From: an uncultured Prevotellaceae bacterium
Lineage (GTDB): Bacteria > Bacteroidota > Bacteroidia > Bacteroidales > Bacteroidaceae
Reading direction: 5' to 3'
DNA length: 64,000 nucleotides
Assembly: GCA_902782305.1 (NCBI GenBank)
Contig: CACZMV010000002.1
Coordinates: 56,174 to 120,173 of the forward strand
In this document: piece after piece, positions 8,355-17,700 of the stretch
Layout: each line of letters opens with the position of its first letter
Position numbering within the stretch: the first letter of the stretch is position 1
Notes under the pieces: model-generated
The model's input: the letters and a program-made list of their open reading frames with translations, nothing else
Told to the model about the DNA's origin: nothing
Databases searched by the model: none
Translations under genes and position numbers: made by a program

Positions 8355-10845
8355 TTTGCGTAGCACCACGCTTTTTCCATTCCATCCAAACCAACAACAG
8401 GATTATCAGCAATAGTACCACATAGGATATATATGCTATTGTCTCTGTACGGTCAATACTCTTGGGGAAGAAACTCAATACTACCTCATGCTTTCCGGGC
8501 TTTACCTGCAAGGCACGCAGCACATAGTTCACTCGTCCCAACTCTTGTTCTACGCCATCTACCGTTGCTGTCCAACCTGGATAGTAAATCTCCGAGAACA
8601 CTACGACACCACCCTTGTCACTTTCCACCTCATAGGTCAGCTTGTTGGGTTCGTAAGCCTTGATGCGAACCAGTCCTACTGAGTCTTGCACAACTCCCTC
8701 GCCCAGGACATCTTTGAACTGCTGGTCGGCCACTGCCTCACGACGAAGATTCAGACCACGAATTCCCTCCAGTTCCTCATTGGCATTGGTCACATAATGT
8801 ACCTTATCTACCAACCAGGCATTGCCATAGGTATAGGGATTCTCCAAAGGAACTGACTGTCCTCCCTGCAAAGGCAGGATGAAATACTTGGTATTAAGCA
8901 TGTTCAGCACCGGATAGATGCTGTCACCATTCACCTGAGTCATGTCACCAGCAGCCTTGCTGATAGCACTCATCGCTGCTCCCATCTCATGCTGGATGTA
9001 CTCATCCACCAGCTCTTGATAACGGCGCAACTTGGCAGCATGGTAACCGCCAATACTCTTCACATAATAAGAGGTTTCGTTTTCGTTGAAAGTAGAAGTG
9101 GCAAGATTCAGCACACGATAGTCTAACGACTTATCCTGCAGAATATGATCGATGGCTTGTGTCATAGGAATAGGCTCATCGCGCACTGTCTGAGGCACGA
9201 ACATCTCGTCGTTCAGATAGCGCTTGTTCACCTGCCACATATCAAACAGGCAGAGCACAATCAATGCAGCTGTCATGTATTCGGCACGCAACTTACGATA
9301 CTGGAAAAGCAACAAGCAGGCTGTACCAATGACGATAATCCAGAACGAGCGCCAGCAGTCAGCCACAAATACAGCGACGCGCATCTCTGTCAAGTTCTGC
9401 AACAAAGGCATCAACTGATCGGCAGGAATCTGACTCAACGCCTGCATTTCATTATAGCTGATGAAATCGGAGAAGAACACCTTTGGCATCAGGGCAAAGA
9501 GCAGGGCAACGCCTCCCGTCAAGGCAAATGATACATACAGCCATTTTGCCTTTTGTTTCAACAGCTCTGGTTCATCCACAATTTTCTTCAAGGCCAGCAT
9601 CGCCAACAGAGGAATGGTGAACTCGGCTATCACAAGGATAGAAGCCACTGTACGGAACTTGGCATACATAGGCACGTAGTCCAGGAAGAAGTCGGTAAAC
9701 GGCATGAAGTTGCGACCCCACGACAGGAGTATCGATAGGATGGTAGCTGCCAACAAGGCCCACTTCATAGGACCTTTCACAATGAACAAGCCCAACACAA
9801 AAAGCATCAGCACAAAGGCACCCACATAGACAGGACCTGCCGTCATGGGCTGATTGCCCCAATACTGTCCCATCTGCTGATAGATTCCTGTATAATAGCT
9901 GTCTGCATGCTTCATGGCAGTCTTGCTTTGCGACAAAGGAACACTAGCACCACCTTTGGCATTGGGCACTAACAACGTCCATGTCTCGTCAATGCCGTAA
10001 CTCCACTGGGTTATATAATCGCGGTCCAAACCACTGCTTGTCTGATTTCCTGCATTCTTCTTTACCAGTTCACTGGCTCCGCGCATCGACTCCTTACTAT
10101 ATTGCCATGTATGATACAGATTGGAAATATTCAGGCAGACGGCAATGACAGCAGCAACAATACATACGCTTGTAGCCTTCAGTAAGTGCTGATAATCTTT
10201 CTTCTTGATACCCTCAATGAAATAGGCAATAACCATCGCTGCAATGATGAACAGATAATAATAAGTCATCTGCACATGGTTCGCCTTGATCTCAAAGGCA
10301 CCAAAGATGGCAGCCACCGCAAGTCCCCACAAGTATTTCCCTCGATAAGCCAGCACGATACCTGCTATCATTGGAGGCAGATAAGCCAAAGCCATCACTT
10401 TCCAGATATGACCTGCAGCAATGATGATGAAGAAATAGCTGCTGAACGCCCATATCACAGAGCCCAGCATGGCCAGATACCAACGGAAATCAAAGGCACG
10501 TAGCAGGATGTAGAAGCCCAACAGATAGGCAAACACATACCACACATTCTCTGGCAACCACAGGTGATAGGCATCAATACCTTGCGACAGCACATTCGTA
10601 CTATTATACGACGGAGCCATCTGATAGGTTGGCATACCTCCAAACAAGGCATTCGTCCATCGTGTCACCTTACCAGTCTGCTCATTATACTCATGAGCCT
10701 CCTGACCAGCACCCCTGCTTGCCGACGAGTCGTGACGATAGAGAATGCGTCCTTCTATGTCAGCAGGGAAGAAATAGGCAAACGATATTCCTACAAATAT
10801 GATCACTACCAACACCTCGGGTAGCCACTGTTTCAAACTTTTCAT
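8338..10845 (-). CDS. YfhO family polytopic membrane protein
   Basis: An 835-aa protein with an N-terminal membrane helix, about 12 hydrophobic segments over residues 10-540 and near the C-terminus, and a large soluble domain at about 560-790 ending in the typical YfhO region (VVVFSEIYYPGWTATVDGVE, then VNYVLRALQVKPGKHEVVLSFFP). YfhO proteins are GT-C-like and are implicated in glycosylation of envelope polymers in Gram-positive bacteria. In Bacteroidota the role is unknown. The location just before fkp fits surface glycan assembly (inference). Transcription probably starts from a -7 box at 10871-10878, divergent from mtnN. Confidence 0.85.
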   Translation of the reverse strand: MKSLKQWLPEVLVVIIFVGISFAYFFPADIEGRILYRHDSSASRGAGQEAHEYNEQTGKVTRWTNALFGGMPTYQMAPSYNSTNVLSQGIDAYHLWLPENVWYVFAYLLGFYILLRAFDFRWYLAMLGSVIWAFSSYFFIIIAAGHIWKVMALAYLPPMIAGIVLAYRGKYLWGLAVAAIFGAFEIKANHVQMTYYYLFIIAAMVIAYFIEGIKKKDYQHLLKATSVCIVAAVIAVCLNISNLYHTWQYSKESMRGASELVKKNAGNQTSSGLDRDYITQWSYGIDETWTLLVPNAKGGASVPLSQSKTAMKHADSYYTGIYQQMGQYWGNQPMTAGPVYVGAFVLMLFVLGLFIVKGPMKWALLAATILSILLSWGRNFMPFTDFFLDYVPMYAKFRTVASILVIAEFTIPLLAMLALKKIVDEPELLKQKAKWLYVSFALTGGVALLFALMPKVFFSDFISYNEMQALSQIPADQLMPLLQNLTEMRVAVFVADCWRSFWIIVIGTACLLLFQYRKLRAEYMTAALIVLCLFDMWQVNKRYLNDEMFVPQTVRDEPIPMTQAIDHILQDKSLDYRVLNLATSTFNENETSYYVKSIGGYHAAKLRRYQELVDEYIQHEMGAAMSAISKAAGDMTQVNGDSIYPVLNMLNTKYFILPLQGGQSVPLENPYTYGNAWLVDKVHYVTNANEELEGIRGLNLRREAVADQQFKDVLGEGVVQDSVGLVRIKAYEPNKLTYEVESDKGGVVVFSEIYYPGWTATVDGVEQELGRVNYVLRALQVKPGKHEVVLSFFPKSIDRTETIAYISYVVLLLIILLLVWMEWKKRGATQINSDK

Positions 10846-10870
10846 ACCTTATCTTATTTCAAATTTGTGG

Positions 10871-10878
10871 CAAAATTA
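10871..10878 (-). promoter_or_regulatory. -7 box for yfhO-fkp
   Basis: The minus strand reads TAATTTTG, about 26 bp before the YfhO start codon. No clear -33 element. Confidence 0.5.
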
Positions 10879-10888
10879 CTAATAATTT

Positions 10889-10916
10889 CTCATTTCTCAT
10901 CCCTCATTTCTCATTT
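10889..10916. repeat. Heptamer array CTCATTT between divergent yfhO and mtnN
   Basis: CTCATTT, CTCATCC, CTCATTT, CTCATTT with no gap. It covers the place where the -33 of the mtnN promoter should be. Same family as 4507-4541 and 52576-52603, in opposite orientation relative to the plus strand. Confidence 0.85.
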
Positions 10917-10922
10917 ATTTTG

Positions 10923-10930
10923 TATCTTTG
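10923..10930 (+). promoter_or_regulatory. -7 box for mtnN-luxS
   Basis: TATCTTTG followed by CAAC; the mtnN ATG lies 23 bp downstream. The -33 region is replaced by the CTCATTT heptamers. Confidence 0.65.
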
Positions 10931-10953
10931 CAACACAAAAAGACACAAAAGTT

Positions 10954-11604
10954 ATGAAAATAGGCATTATTGTAGCAATGGACAAGGAGTTGCGGCAGTT
11001 GCAACAACTCTTCAACGACGGCAACGTGCTCGTCCGCAAATGTGGCATCGGCAAGGTAAATGCAGCCTTAGGTGCCCAACAGATGATTAACGATTTCCAC
11101 CCTGATGTCATCATCAGTAGTGGTTGTGCAGGTGGTAATGGCGACGACATCAATGTTCAGGATGTCATTGTCAGCAGTGAACTTTGTTATCACGACGTAT
11201 ATTGTGGCAGAGCGATTGATGACACCACACAATACGGACAAGTTCAGGGATTGCCCGTCCGTTTCCAAGCAGACCCCTATCTGCTTCGCAAGAGCAAGGA
11301 GCTGAAAATAAAGGAGGAGAATATCAAGATTCATGCAGGACTTGTGGTTACGGGCGACTGGTTCGTGGATAGCAAGGAGAAGATGCGCAGCATCGTCAAC
11401 CTGTTCCCTGAGGCTAAGGCTGTCGACATGGAGTCGTGCGCCATTGCCCAGACCTGCTATATTAATAAGGTACCGTTTATCTCGTTCCGTGTCATCAGCG
11501 ACATTCCCCTTCGCGACACCGACGCCTCACAGTATCACAACTTCTGGGACACCATTGCGCAGAACTCTTTCGAGGTCACTAAGACCTTTGTGCAAAGCCT
11601 TTAA
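10954..11604 (+). CDS. mtnN: 5'-methylthioadenosine/S-adenosylhomocysteine nucleosidase
   Basis: A 216-aa protein of normal MTAN length. Diagnostic features are the start MKIGIIVAMDKEL (Glu12 is the catalytic base position), GIGKVNAA, SSGCAGG, the substrate-binding VDMESCA, and the late SFRVISDIP with the catalytic Asp. It hydrolyses S-adenosylhomocysteine to S-ribosylhomocysteine and adenine, feeding LuxS. The reading frame is open farther upstream to 10867, but that extension passes through the heptamer array and the -7 box, so the ATG at 10954 is chosen. It forms a two-gene operon with luxS, 22 bp away. Confidence 0.95.
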   Translation: MKIGIIVAMDKELRQLQQLFNDGNVLVRKCGIGKVNAALGAQQMINDFHPDVIISSGCAGGNGDDINVQDVIVSSELCYHDVYCGRAIDDTTQYGQVQGLPVRFQADPYLLRKSKELKIKEENIKIHAGLVVTGDWFVDSKEKMRSIVNLFPEAKAVDMESCAIAQTCYINKVPFISFRVISDIPLRDTDASQYHNFWDTIAQNSFEVTKTFVQSL

Positions 11605-11607
11605 TTG

Positions 11608-11621
11608 TTCACTATTCACTA
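11608..11621. repeat. Heptamer pair TTCACTA between mtnN and luxS
   Basis: TTCACTA twice, ending 5 bp before the luxS ATG, so it occupies the leader. Same family as the array at 63840-63874. Confidence 0.65.
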
Positions 11622-11626
11622 TAATT

Positions 11627-12121
11627 ATGGAAGTCATTCAAAGTTTCACCATCGACCACACGCACCTGAAGCCAGGCATCTATGTTTCTCGTGTGGATAA
11701 AGGATTTACCACGTACGACCTACGTATCACAGAGCCCAACAAAGAGCCTGCCGTTGCCCCAGCAGCCATGCACAGCATAGAGCATCTGATGGCTACTTGG
11801 TTCCGCAACTCGCGAGCCAAGGACGATGTGGTTTATGTAGGTCCGATGGGTTGTCTTACAGGCATGTATATCATCATGACGGGTACTTATACTGTCGAGG
11901 ACATGCGCCAGCTTACCATTGAATGTCTGGAGTGGATACTCACACAGACAGAAGTGCCTGCCACAGAGCCACAAACCTGTGGTAACTACCTGCTCCACGA
12001 CCTTCCCATGTGCAAATGGGAATGCCGTCGCTACCTCGATCGTCTGCAAAACGATTTCCACTCGGAATACACGAAGCTAAAGATTACCCTCAATGACGGC
12101 AAAGTCTTTGCCGATGCATAA
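11627..12121 (+). CDS. luxS: S-ribosylhomocysteine lyase (LuxS)
   Basis: A 164-aa protein. The metal-binding HSIEH motif is at residues 49-53 with the third ligand Cys118 (CGNYLLHDL). The catalytic Cys76 is in MGCLTGMY, where most LuxS proteins have GCRTGFY. It cleaves S-ribosylhomocysteine to homocysteine and DPD, the precursor of autoinducer-2. Adjacent mtnN supplies the substrate, so the pair completes SAH recycling. A longer open frame to 11333 overlaps mtnN and is not used. A strong hairpin terminator follows the stop codon. Confidence 0.95.
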   Translation: MEVIQSFTIDHTHLKPGIYVSRVDKGFTTYDLRITEPNKEPAVAPAAMHSIEHLMATWFRNSRAKDDVVYVGPMGCLTGMYIIMTGTYTVEDMRQLTIECLEWILTQTEVPATEPQTCGNYLLHDLPMCKWECRRYLDRLQNDFHSEYTKLKITLNDGKVFADA

Positions 12122-12122
12122 C

Positions 12123-12165
12123 GAAACAGGGCTGGAGTATTTGTTCCAGCCCTGTTTCCTTTTAT
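12123..12165 (+). terminator. Terminator between convergent luxS and the metalloprotease gene
   Basis: A perfect 14-bp GC-rich stem (12123-12136 with 12145-12158, 8-nt loop) followed on the plus strand by CTTTTATTTA. It starts right after the luxS stop. It overlaps the metalloprotease stop and may slow transcription from both sides, but only the plus strand has a U-rich tail. Confidence 0.85.
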
Positions 12166-14642
12166 TTATCTGATTCGTATTTCTCGCGAATCTTCTTTAT
12201 CTGCAACAACAAGTTCTGATAGTGACGTCCATTGACACCATCAGTGGGTTGCGCCTTCAAATACTGCTCTATCTTGTCAAGATGCTGTATGCCATAAAGA
12301 ATGGCATCACTGCGCAGGGACGCTGCTGAGGCAGCTTTCCTATCGTTTTCCGTTGGATTCAAGATTGTTCCTACAATGTGGACGTAAGAGCGCTGCTCCT
12401 GACGAAGATAGTGATTCATGCGCTCATCCTTATTGTTGATAGGCTTCCAAACGATGGCAAAGACATCTTCCAGATACTCCTCAACGGGATAGGGGTCGCT
12501 GGAGCGAAGTGCCGATTTGTGCATGTTATAGATAATGCCTGGCGACAACAGCATAGCGATGGTTGTCAACTGACGGTTCTGAATCTCGTCAACAGCATCA
12601 ATGCCCAGACGGTCAACAATCTCTTGGGGATAGAGCCACAACGGAGCATCAATCATGTTACGACCTATCCAGGCAACAGCCTCTTTCTGCAAAGCGCGAG
12701 GCACAATCTCGTGACTCTTCTCACTGGGCCAATTGTTGTTATAACGTCCATTGATATATCGCTGAACATGGATACAATAACGCTGATATTGGGAACGTGC
12801 CATCTTGTGCACCTCGCCAAGGTCGTCATATTGTCCATCAGGCTGGGCAGTCCACTTCATCAGGTTTGCCACCACGCGCTTCAAGTTCTTGATACCATAT
12901 TCTGTAGCTTTCATCTGGTTGTTACTGAGGTCTTCAGTCTGCGAACGAGGGTCACTGCTCTTTCCCTCATCACCCGAGAAGTGCAGACGAGGGTTAGCCA
13001 AAGCCTTTGTCACCTCCTTGCGCAGGGCCGCTTTCTCCTCATAGGCATCCTTAAACTCTGGGCGCCACTGGTAACCCCACTTGATGGCCCACTTGTCGTA
13101 GTCGTTGATGCGGGGAAAGAGTCCACGCTCACCCACCTTATCTTCAGGCTGAGCCACCCAGTTGAAACGGGCATAGTCCATGATAGAAGCGGTATGTCCA
13201 TGTTGCTCCACCCACTTCTTGTCGCGCAACTTCTCCACAGGAGTGGCATACGAGGCTATCATGTTATGGCGCAATCCCAGAGAGTGGCCTACCTCATGCG
13301 AGCTGACAAAGCGAATCAGCTGTCCCATCAGTTCATCAGGGAAGTCCATGGTCTGCGCACGTTTATCCAACGGGCCACACTGCACCATATACCATTTCTT
13401 CAACAACTGCATCACGCTATGATACCAACAGATATGTGCCTCGATAATCTCACCACTGCGAGGATCAACGACACGAGGTCCATAGGCATTCTCTGTTTCT
13501 GAAGGAAGATAGCGAACCACTGAGAAACGGGCATCGTCCAAACTCATCGACGGGTCGTTGGGCCAGTCCTTAGCCACAATAGCATTCTTGAATCCAGCAG
13601 CTTCGAAGGCCACATTCCAATCCTCGATACCCATCTTCAGATACTTCGCCCACTTCTTGGGTGTTGCAGGGTCGATGTAGAACACTATCTGCTTCTTCGG
13701 CTCTACCAACTTACCAGCTTTATATGCCTTCGGATCTTTAGGCTCCAGCCAATAGCGCGAGATAATGGCATCATGGTCTGGCGCATTATCATCCGTAAAC
13801 TGCAGCACCTTACTCTCAAAGAAGCCTACACGTTCGTCAGCCAGACGTGGGCGCCTTGCGGTTTGAGGCAGCAATACCAGCGAGGTGGTCAGTCCAACGG
13901 TGGCAAAACCACTCTGCGAGGCGGGCACCTTACCCTTGTTCATCGCATAGGTACGAAGAGTCTGTATCTCTACATTGATAGGGAATGTCTTGATGGTGTC
14001 GATAAACGAACGGTCGTTCTGTACAGCCCCTACCCCAACTATCGTACGGTCACTGGCTGTAAAGCTGGTCACCTTGTTATCACTCATCAACCACTTGGTC
14101 ACGTTGATGAGCTGCGCCTGAGTCTTCGGATTACGTCCAATGACCTCAAACTTATAAACTATCGGGTTGGCCACCGACTGCTCCAGTGCTGCACCTATCT
14201 GGTCGCCAGGCTTGGCATATTGCGTCTGCACAAATTCACGAAGCAGCAGGTTCTTTTTGCCATACTGCTCCAGATAGACCGTCGAACGATTTACCTCCTC
14301 ACCACTCAACAGCTTAAAGCCTTGTGGCACACTGGCGAAGCGCGTCACGGCCAGCATCATGCGTCCCACCATCGAGTCGGGCACCTCCATATACCAATCG
14401 TCCTTGATATGACGAACGGTAAACATGCCTTCGCACATGCTTCCACCCTCCTTCACCACTTTATGGTAAGGGTCTTTGTGGTCTGTTACTGTTGTGTCCT
14501 CACAGCACTCTATCTTTGGCTTCGCCTTTTTCTTGGCTGGGATGGAGTCGTTATCTGCAGCGATAGCCGTCTGCTGCCCCATAGCGAGCAGCGCGACGGC
14601 TATCAGTGTTTTAATGATTTTATTGTTATTCTTTGCATTCAT
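12162..14642 (-). CDS. Secreted zinc-dependent metalloprotease (DUF5117/DUF5118 type)
   Basis: An 826-aa protein with a signal peptide (MNAKNNNKIIKTLIAVALLA...TAIAADN). The metzincin-like zinc motif HEVGHSLGLRH is near residue 447, followed by NMIASY and SIMDYARFN, the Met-turn position. Architecture and length fit the large Bacteroidota metalloproteases annotated with DUF5117 and DUF5118. Substrate unknown; it probably acts in the periplasm or outside the cell. It is monocistronic between luxS (convergent) and the BspA-like gene. The start codon lies 5 bp after a -7 box, suggesting little or no leader. Confidence 0.9.
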   Translation of the reverse strand: MNAKNNNKIIKTLIAVALLAMGQQTAIAADNDSIPAKKKAKPKIECCEDTTVTDHKDPYHKVVKEGGSMCEGMFTVRHIKDDWYMEVPDSMVGRMMLAVTRFASVPQGFKLLSGEEVNRSTVYLEQYGKKNLLLREFVQTQYAKPGDQIGAALEQSVANPIVYKFEVIGRNPKTQAQLINVTKWLMSDNKVTSFTASDRTIVGVGAVQNDRSFIDTIKTFPINVEIQTLRTYAMNKGKVPASQSGFATVGLTTSLVLLPQTARRPRLADERVGFFESKVLQFTDDNAPDHDAIISRYWLEPKDPKAYKAGKLVEPKKQIVFYIDPATPKKWAKYLKMGIEDWNVAFEAAGFKNAIVAKDWPNDPSMSLDDARFSVVRYLPSETENAYGPRVVDPRSGEIIEAHICWYHSVMQLLKKWYMVQCGPLDKRAQTMDFPDELMGQLIRFVSSHEVGHSLGLRHNMIASYATPVEKLRDKKWVEQHGHTASIMDYARFNWVAQPEDKVGERGLFPRINDYDKWAIKWGYQWRPEFKDAYEEKAALRKEVTKALANPRLHFSGDEGKSSDPRSQTEDLSNNQMKATEYGIKNLKRVVANLMKWTAQPDGQYDDLGEVHKMARSQYQRYCIHVQRYINGRYNNNWPSEKSHEIVPRALQKEAVAWIGRNMIDAPLWLYPQEIVDRLGIDAVDEIQNRQLTTIAMLLSPGIIYNMHKSALRSSDPYPVEEYLEDVFAIVWKPINNKDERMNHYLRQEQRSYVHIVGTILNPTENDRKAASAASLRSDAILYGIQHLDKIEQYLKAQPTDGVNGRHYQNLLLQIKKIREKYESDK

Positions 14643-14647
14643 ACGTG

Positions 14648-14655
14648 CAAAGGTA
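14648..14655 (-). promoter_or_regulatory. -7 box for the metalloprotease gene (near-leaderless)
   Basis: The minus strand reads TACCTTTG C ACGT ATG. A start 5 nt past the box falls at or 1 nt before the ATG. The closest -33-like TTTG (14675-14672) has a 16-bp spacer. Confidence 0.6.
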
Positions 14656-14727
14656 CAACTAACATCAACAACAAACGAATAAAAACTGTTTATTTATGTT
14701 TCTTTCACTTATCGTCTTTGTTACTTA

Positions 14728-17700
14728 TCATTTCACAACAACTTTCTTTCCGTTAGAGATGTATACACCCTTCCTTGCAGGCTTGCCTTCCAGCTTCCTG
14801 CCCTGCATATCATACCATTGGTTCAGGGTTAATGGTTCACGGTTAATGGTTTCAATTCCCGTGACACCTGCAATCTCCTGGATAGGCACATAGCGAGGAG
14901 CAGGCTGACCGTTCTCCTGACGATGAATGGTATAAGCCTCGAACGGACGGACTGTACGATAGTCACGCTCAAACACACTTCCCTCGAAGTACTGTCCACG
15001 AACCTCGCCCACGTTCAGTGCCCATACTGCCGACGAGCGACTCTGACGCTGCATAGCAGGAACCATCACGATGCTCGAATCTGCCAGAGCCAGCACCTTC
15101 GTCGTCGTTGCAGGCACATCAATGTTCTGGGCTGAGAAGGTTACACGTCCATTCAAGTTGTAATCACTCGTATATTCCTCCGAGTTAGGCATACTAATAA
15201 TATAAGGTGTATTCGCCTCAATGTTCGTAGCTGCCTGCAATCCATTGTCAGTCAGTCTGCGCAACCAGAAGTGCTTGTTGCTTGCCGAGTTGTTGAACGG
15301 AGCTATCACGCCCTTCGACTCGTGCTGAATGGTCTGTACGTCGAATGGCAATGCTATCGACTCCCATCCTCTGCTCGTACCCTTCGACGTCGATTGAGTG
15401 AAGTTGTGCGTATAGCTGATGCGCTCAGCCACGAAGGCCTGTGGTGCATACCAATCGTTATTACCATCCTGAACATCCGTCAGCACAATTTCCCTAGCCA
15501 ATCCGTTGATGACTACGTTCTGAACGTTCGAAGGTGCCAATCGTGCTTCGTTGACATAAACCAACAGGTTAGGATTCGTAATACCTTGCAGGTCACTTTC
15601 AGTCAGAGCCGATTCCTTATTCCATATGATGGCAGCAATCGTTCTTGTGGCTTCCGCGCGTCCTCCACGCTGCTCGAAAGCCTCGTCCAACGTGCGCTCG
15701 CCACTAACCCTTGCCACCTTTCCGTCAAACATAGCCTCGCCCTCAGGTGCATTCTTCGCTGTAAAGTAACCTGGATTCGATGTCCCCCCATCGATATGAG
15801 CGTATGTGTGGTCTACGTGATTTTCGTCATAGGCAGTGCCTGCACCACCAACGAGGTTTGTACATCCATAGAACATACTCGTTCCTTCTGCAACGTTTGC
15901 AGTACTCCATCCACTTCCCACATAGATGGTTTTTAGGTTAGAACACTCTTTAAACATATTAGTAAACTTCGTCACATTCTCCGTATTAAAACTACTCAAA
16001 TCAAGACTTGTCAAACCCGAACAGCCTTCAAACATATAGGTCATTGTAGTTACTTTGTCCGTATTGAAATGGCTCAAATCAAGGCTCGTTAATCTCGAAC
16101 TGCCACCGAACATACCATGCATGTCTGTCACATTATCCGTATTGAAACCACTAACGTCAAGACTTGTAAGTTCATAACAAGCAGAGAACATCAAACCCAT
16201 GTCCGTAACATTAGCTGTATTAAAACTGCTCACATTAAGACTTGCCAAACGTGAGCAACTATCAAACATTGAATGCATATTCGTCACATTCTCCGTATTG
16301 AAGTTACTCAAGTCAAGACTCACCAAGCTAAAACATCTTTCGAACATACTGCTCATGTTCGTCACATTGCTTGTGTTAAAGCTGCTCAAGTCAATCGTCT
16401 TCAGGCTACGGCAGTTCAGGAACAAGTCACCCATATTCGTCACATTCTCCGTATTTACCCCAGCAAAGATGATGTTTTCCAGTCCGGTACAGCCCTCAAA
16501 CATCTGATGCATGTTTGTCACATTGCCCAGATTGAGGCTGCTTAAGTTTAAACTCGTCAGCGATTCGCAGTCGCAGAACATGGAATTGATGTCGTTGACA
16601 TTGTCCATCTTGAGATTCTGAATGCCCGTGATGGTCGTGAGCTTCGTCAATTGGTAGAACCAATAAGCAGTACTTGTCAGCGTAGTACAGTTCGCAAACG
16701 AGTCATCAAAGACTACAGTCGTAATAGTCGATTTGTTACCATACCATTCAGTGCTGACGCCACTAGACCCCAAATCCTCAAACGGTCCTACACCCATACC
16801 ACTTCGTGCATCCTTCTGGTCATCATAATAGAATGTCAGCACTGTGTTTTCTTGGCTCAGCACAGCGTAGGGCTCTGGTGATGCAGAAGGAGCTTCATTC
16901 ACCCTGAAGCTGATGTCGTCGAAGAAGTATTCGGTAGATTGACTCTCTAAATCAAGACAGAATGCTATTACCTGACAACCTACCTGTTCTTCCACAACCT
17001 CTGCCTCATAAGTATAGGTATTCCATTCAGTAGTAAGATTATAATCCCCTACCATTTTCCAGTGGAGGTATTCGTAATTATCTTTTAGCGCCAAGGATTG
17101 AATCGCAGCATTTCTGTTGGCCTTAGCTCGCATTGAGAATGTATACTTCTGACCCAACTGTAATGGTTCACCAATACGAATCAAGAATTCGGACTCACCC
17201 GTTTGGTTAGGATTACTATCATCCAACGACACTACCTTAACACAAAGATTGTTGGGGTCATCGCTGTCCTCCACAATATTGCTTGGCGTCAATTCCTGAA
17301 TCTGGTAGTTGTAACCAATTGCAAAGCTACTGTAATCTGTCATCACAAACTTACCGTTTATCACACGCTCATTATTCGCAGTGAAGTAACCAGGATTTGA
17401 TGTACCTCCATCGATGTGAGCGTAAGTGTAGTCTGTATGGTTCGCATCATATACAGTACCTGCTCCACCAACAAGACTGGTACAATTATCGAACATACCA
17501 TCTCCATTCTCAACCTTATCTGTACTCCATCCACTTCCTGTATAGATTGTTTTCAGCTCTGCACAGTAAGAAAACATATATCGCATATCTATTACTTTGG
17601 ACGTATTAAAGCCACTTAAATCAAGGTTTTTCAGGCTAGAGCATGTAGAGAACATAGAACTCATGTCTGTCACATTAGCTGTATTAAACCCACTCACATC

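Noticed and set aside
10867-10953. Upstream extension of mtnN
   Set aside because: The extra 29 residues are encoded by the CTCATTT array and promoter; MTAN proteins start at MKIGII.
11333-11626. Upstream extension of luxS
   Set aside because: It overlaps mtnN in another frame; LuxS begins at MEVIQSF.
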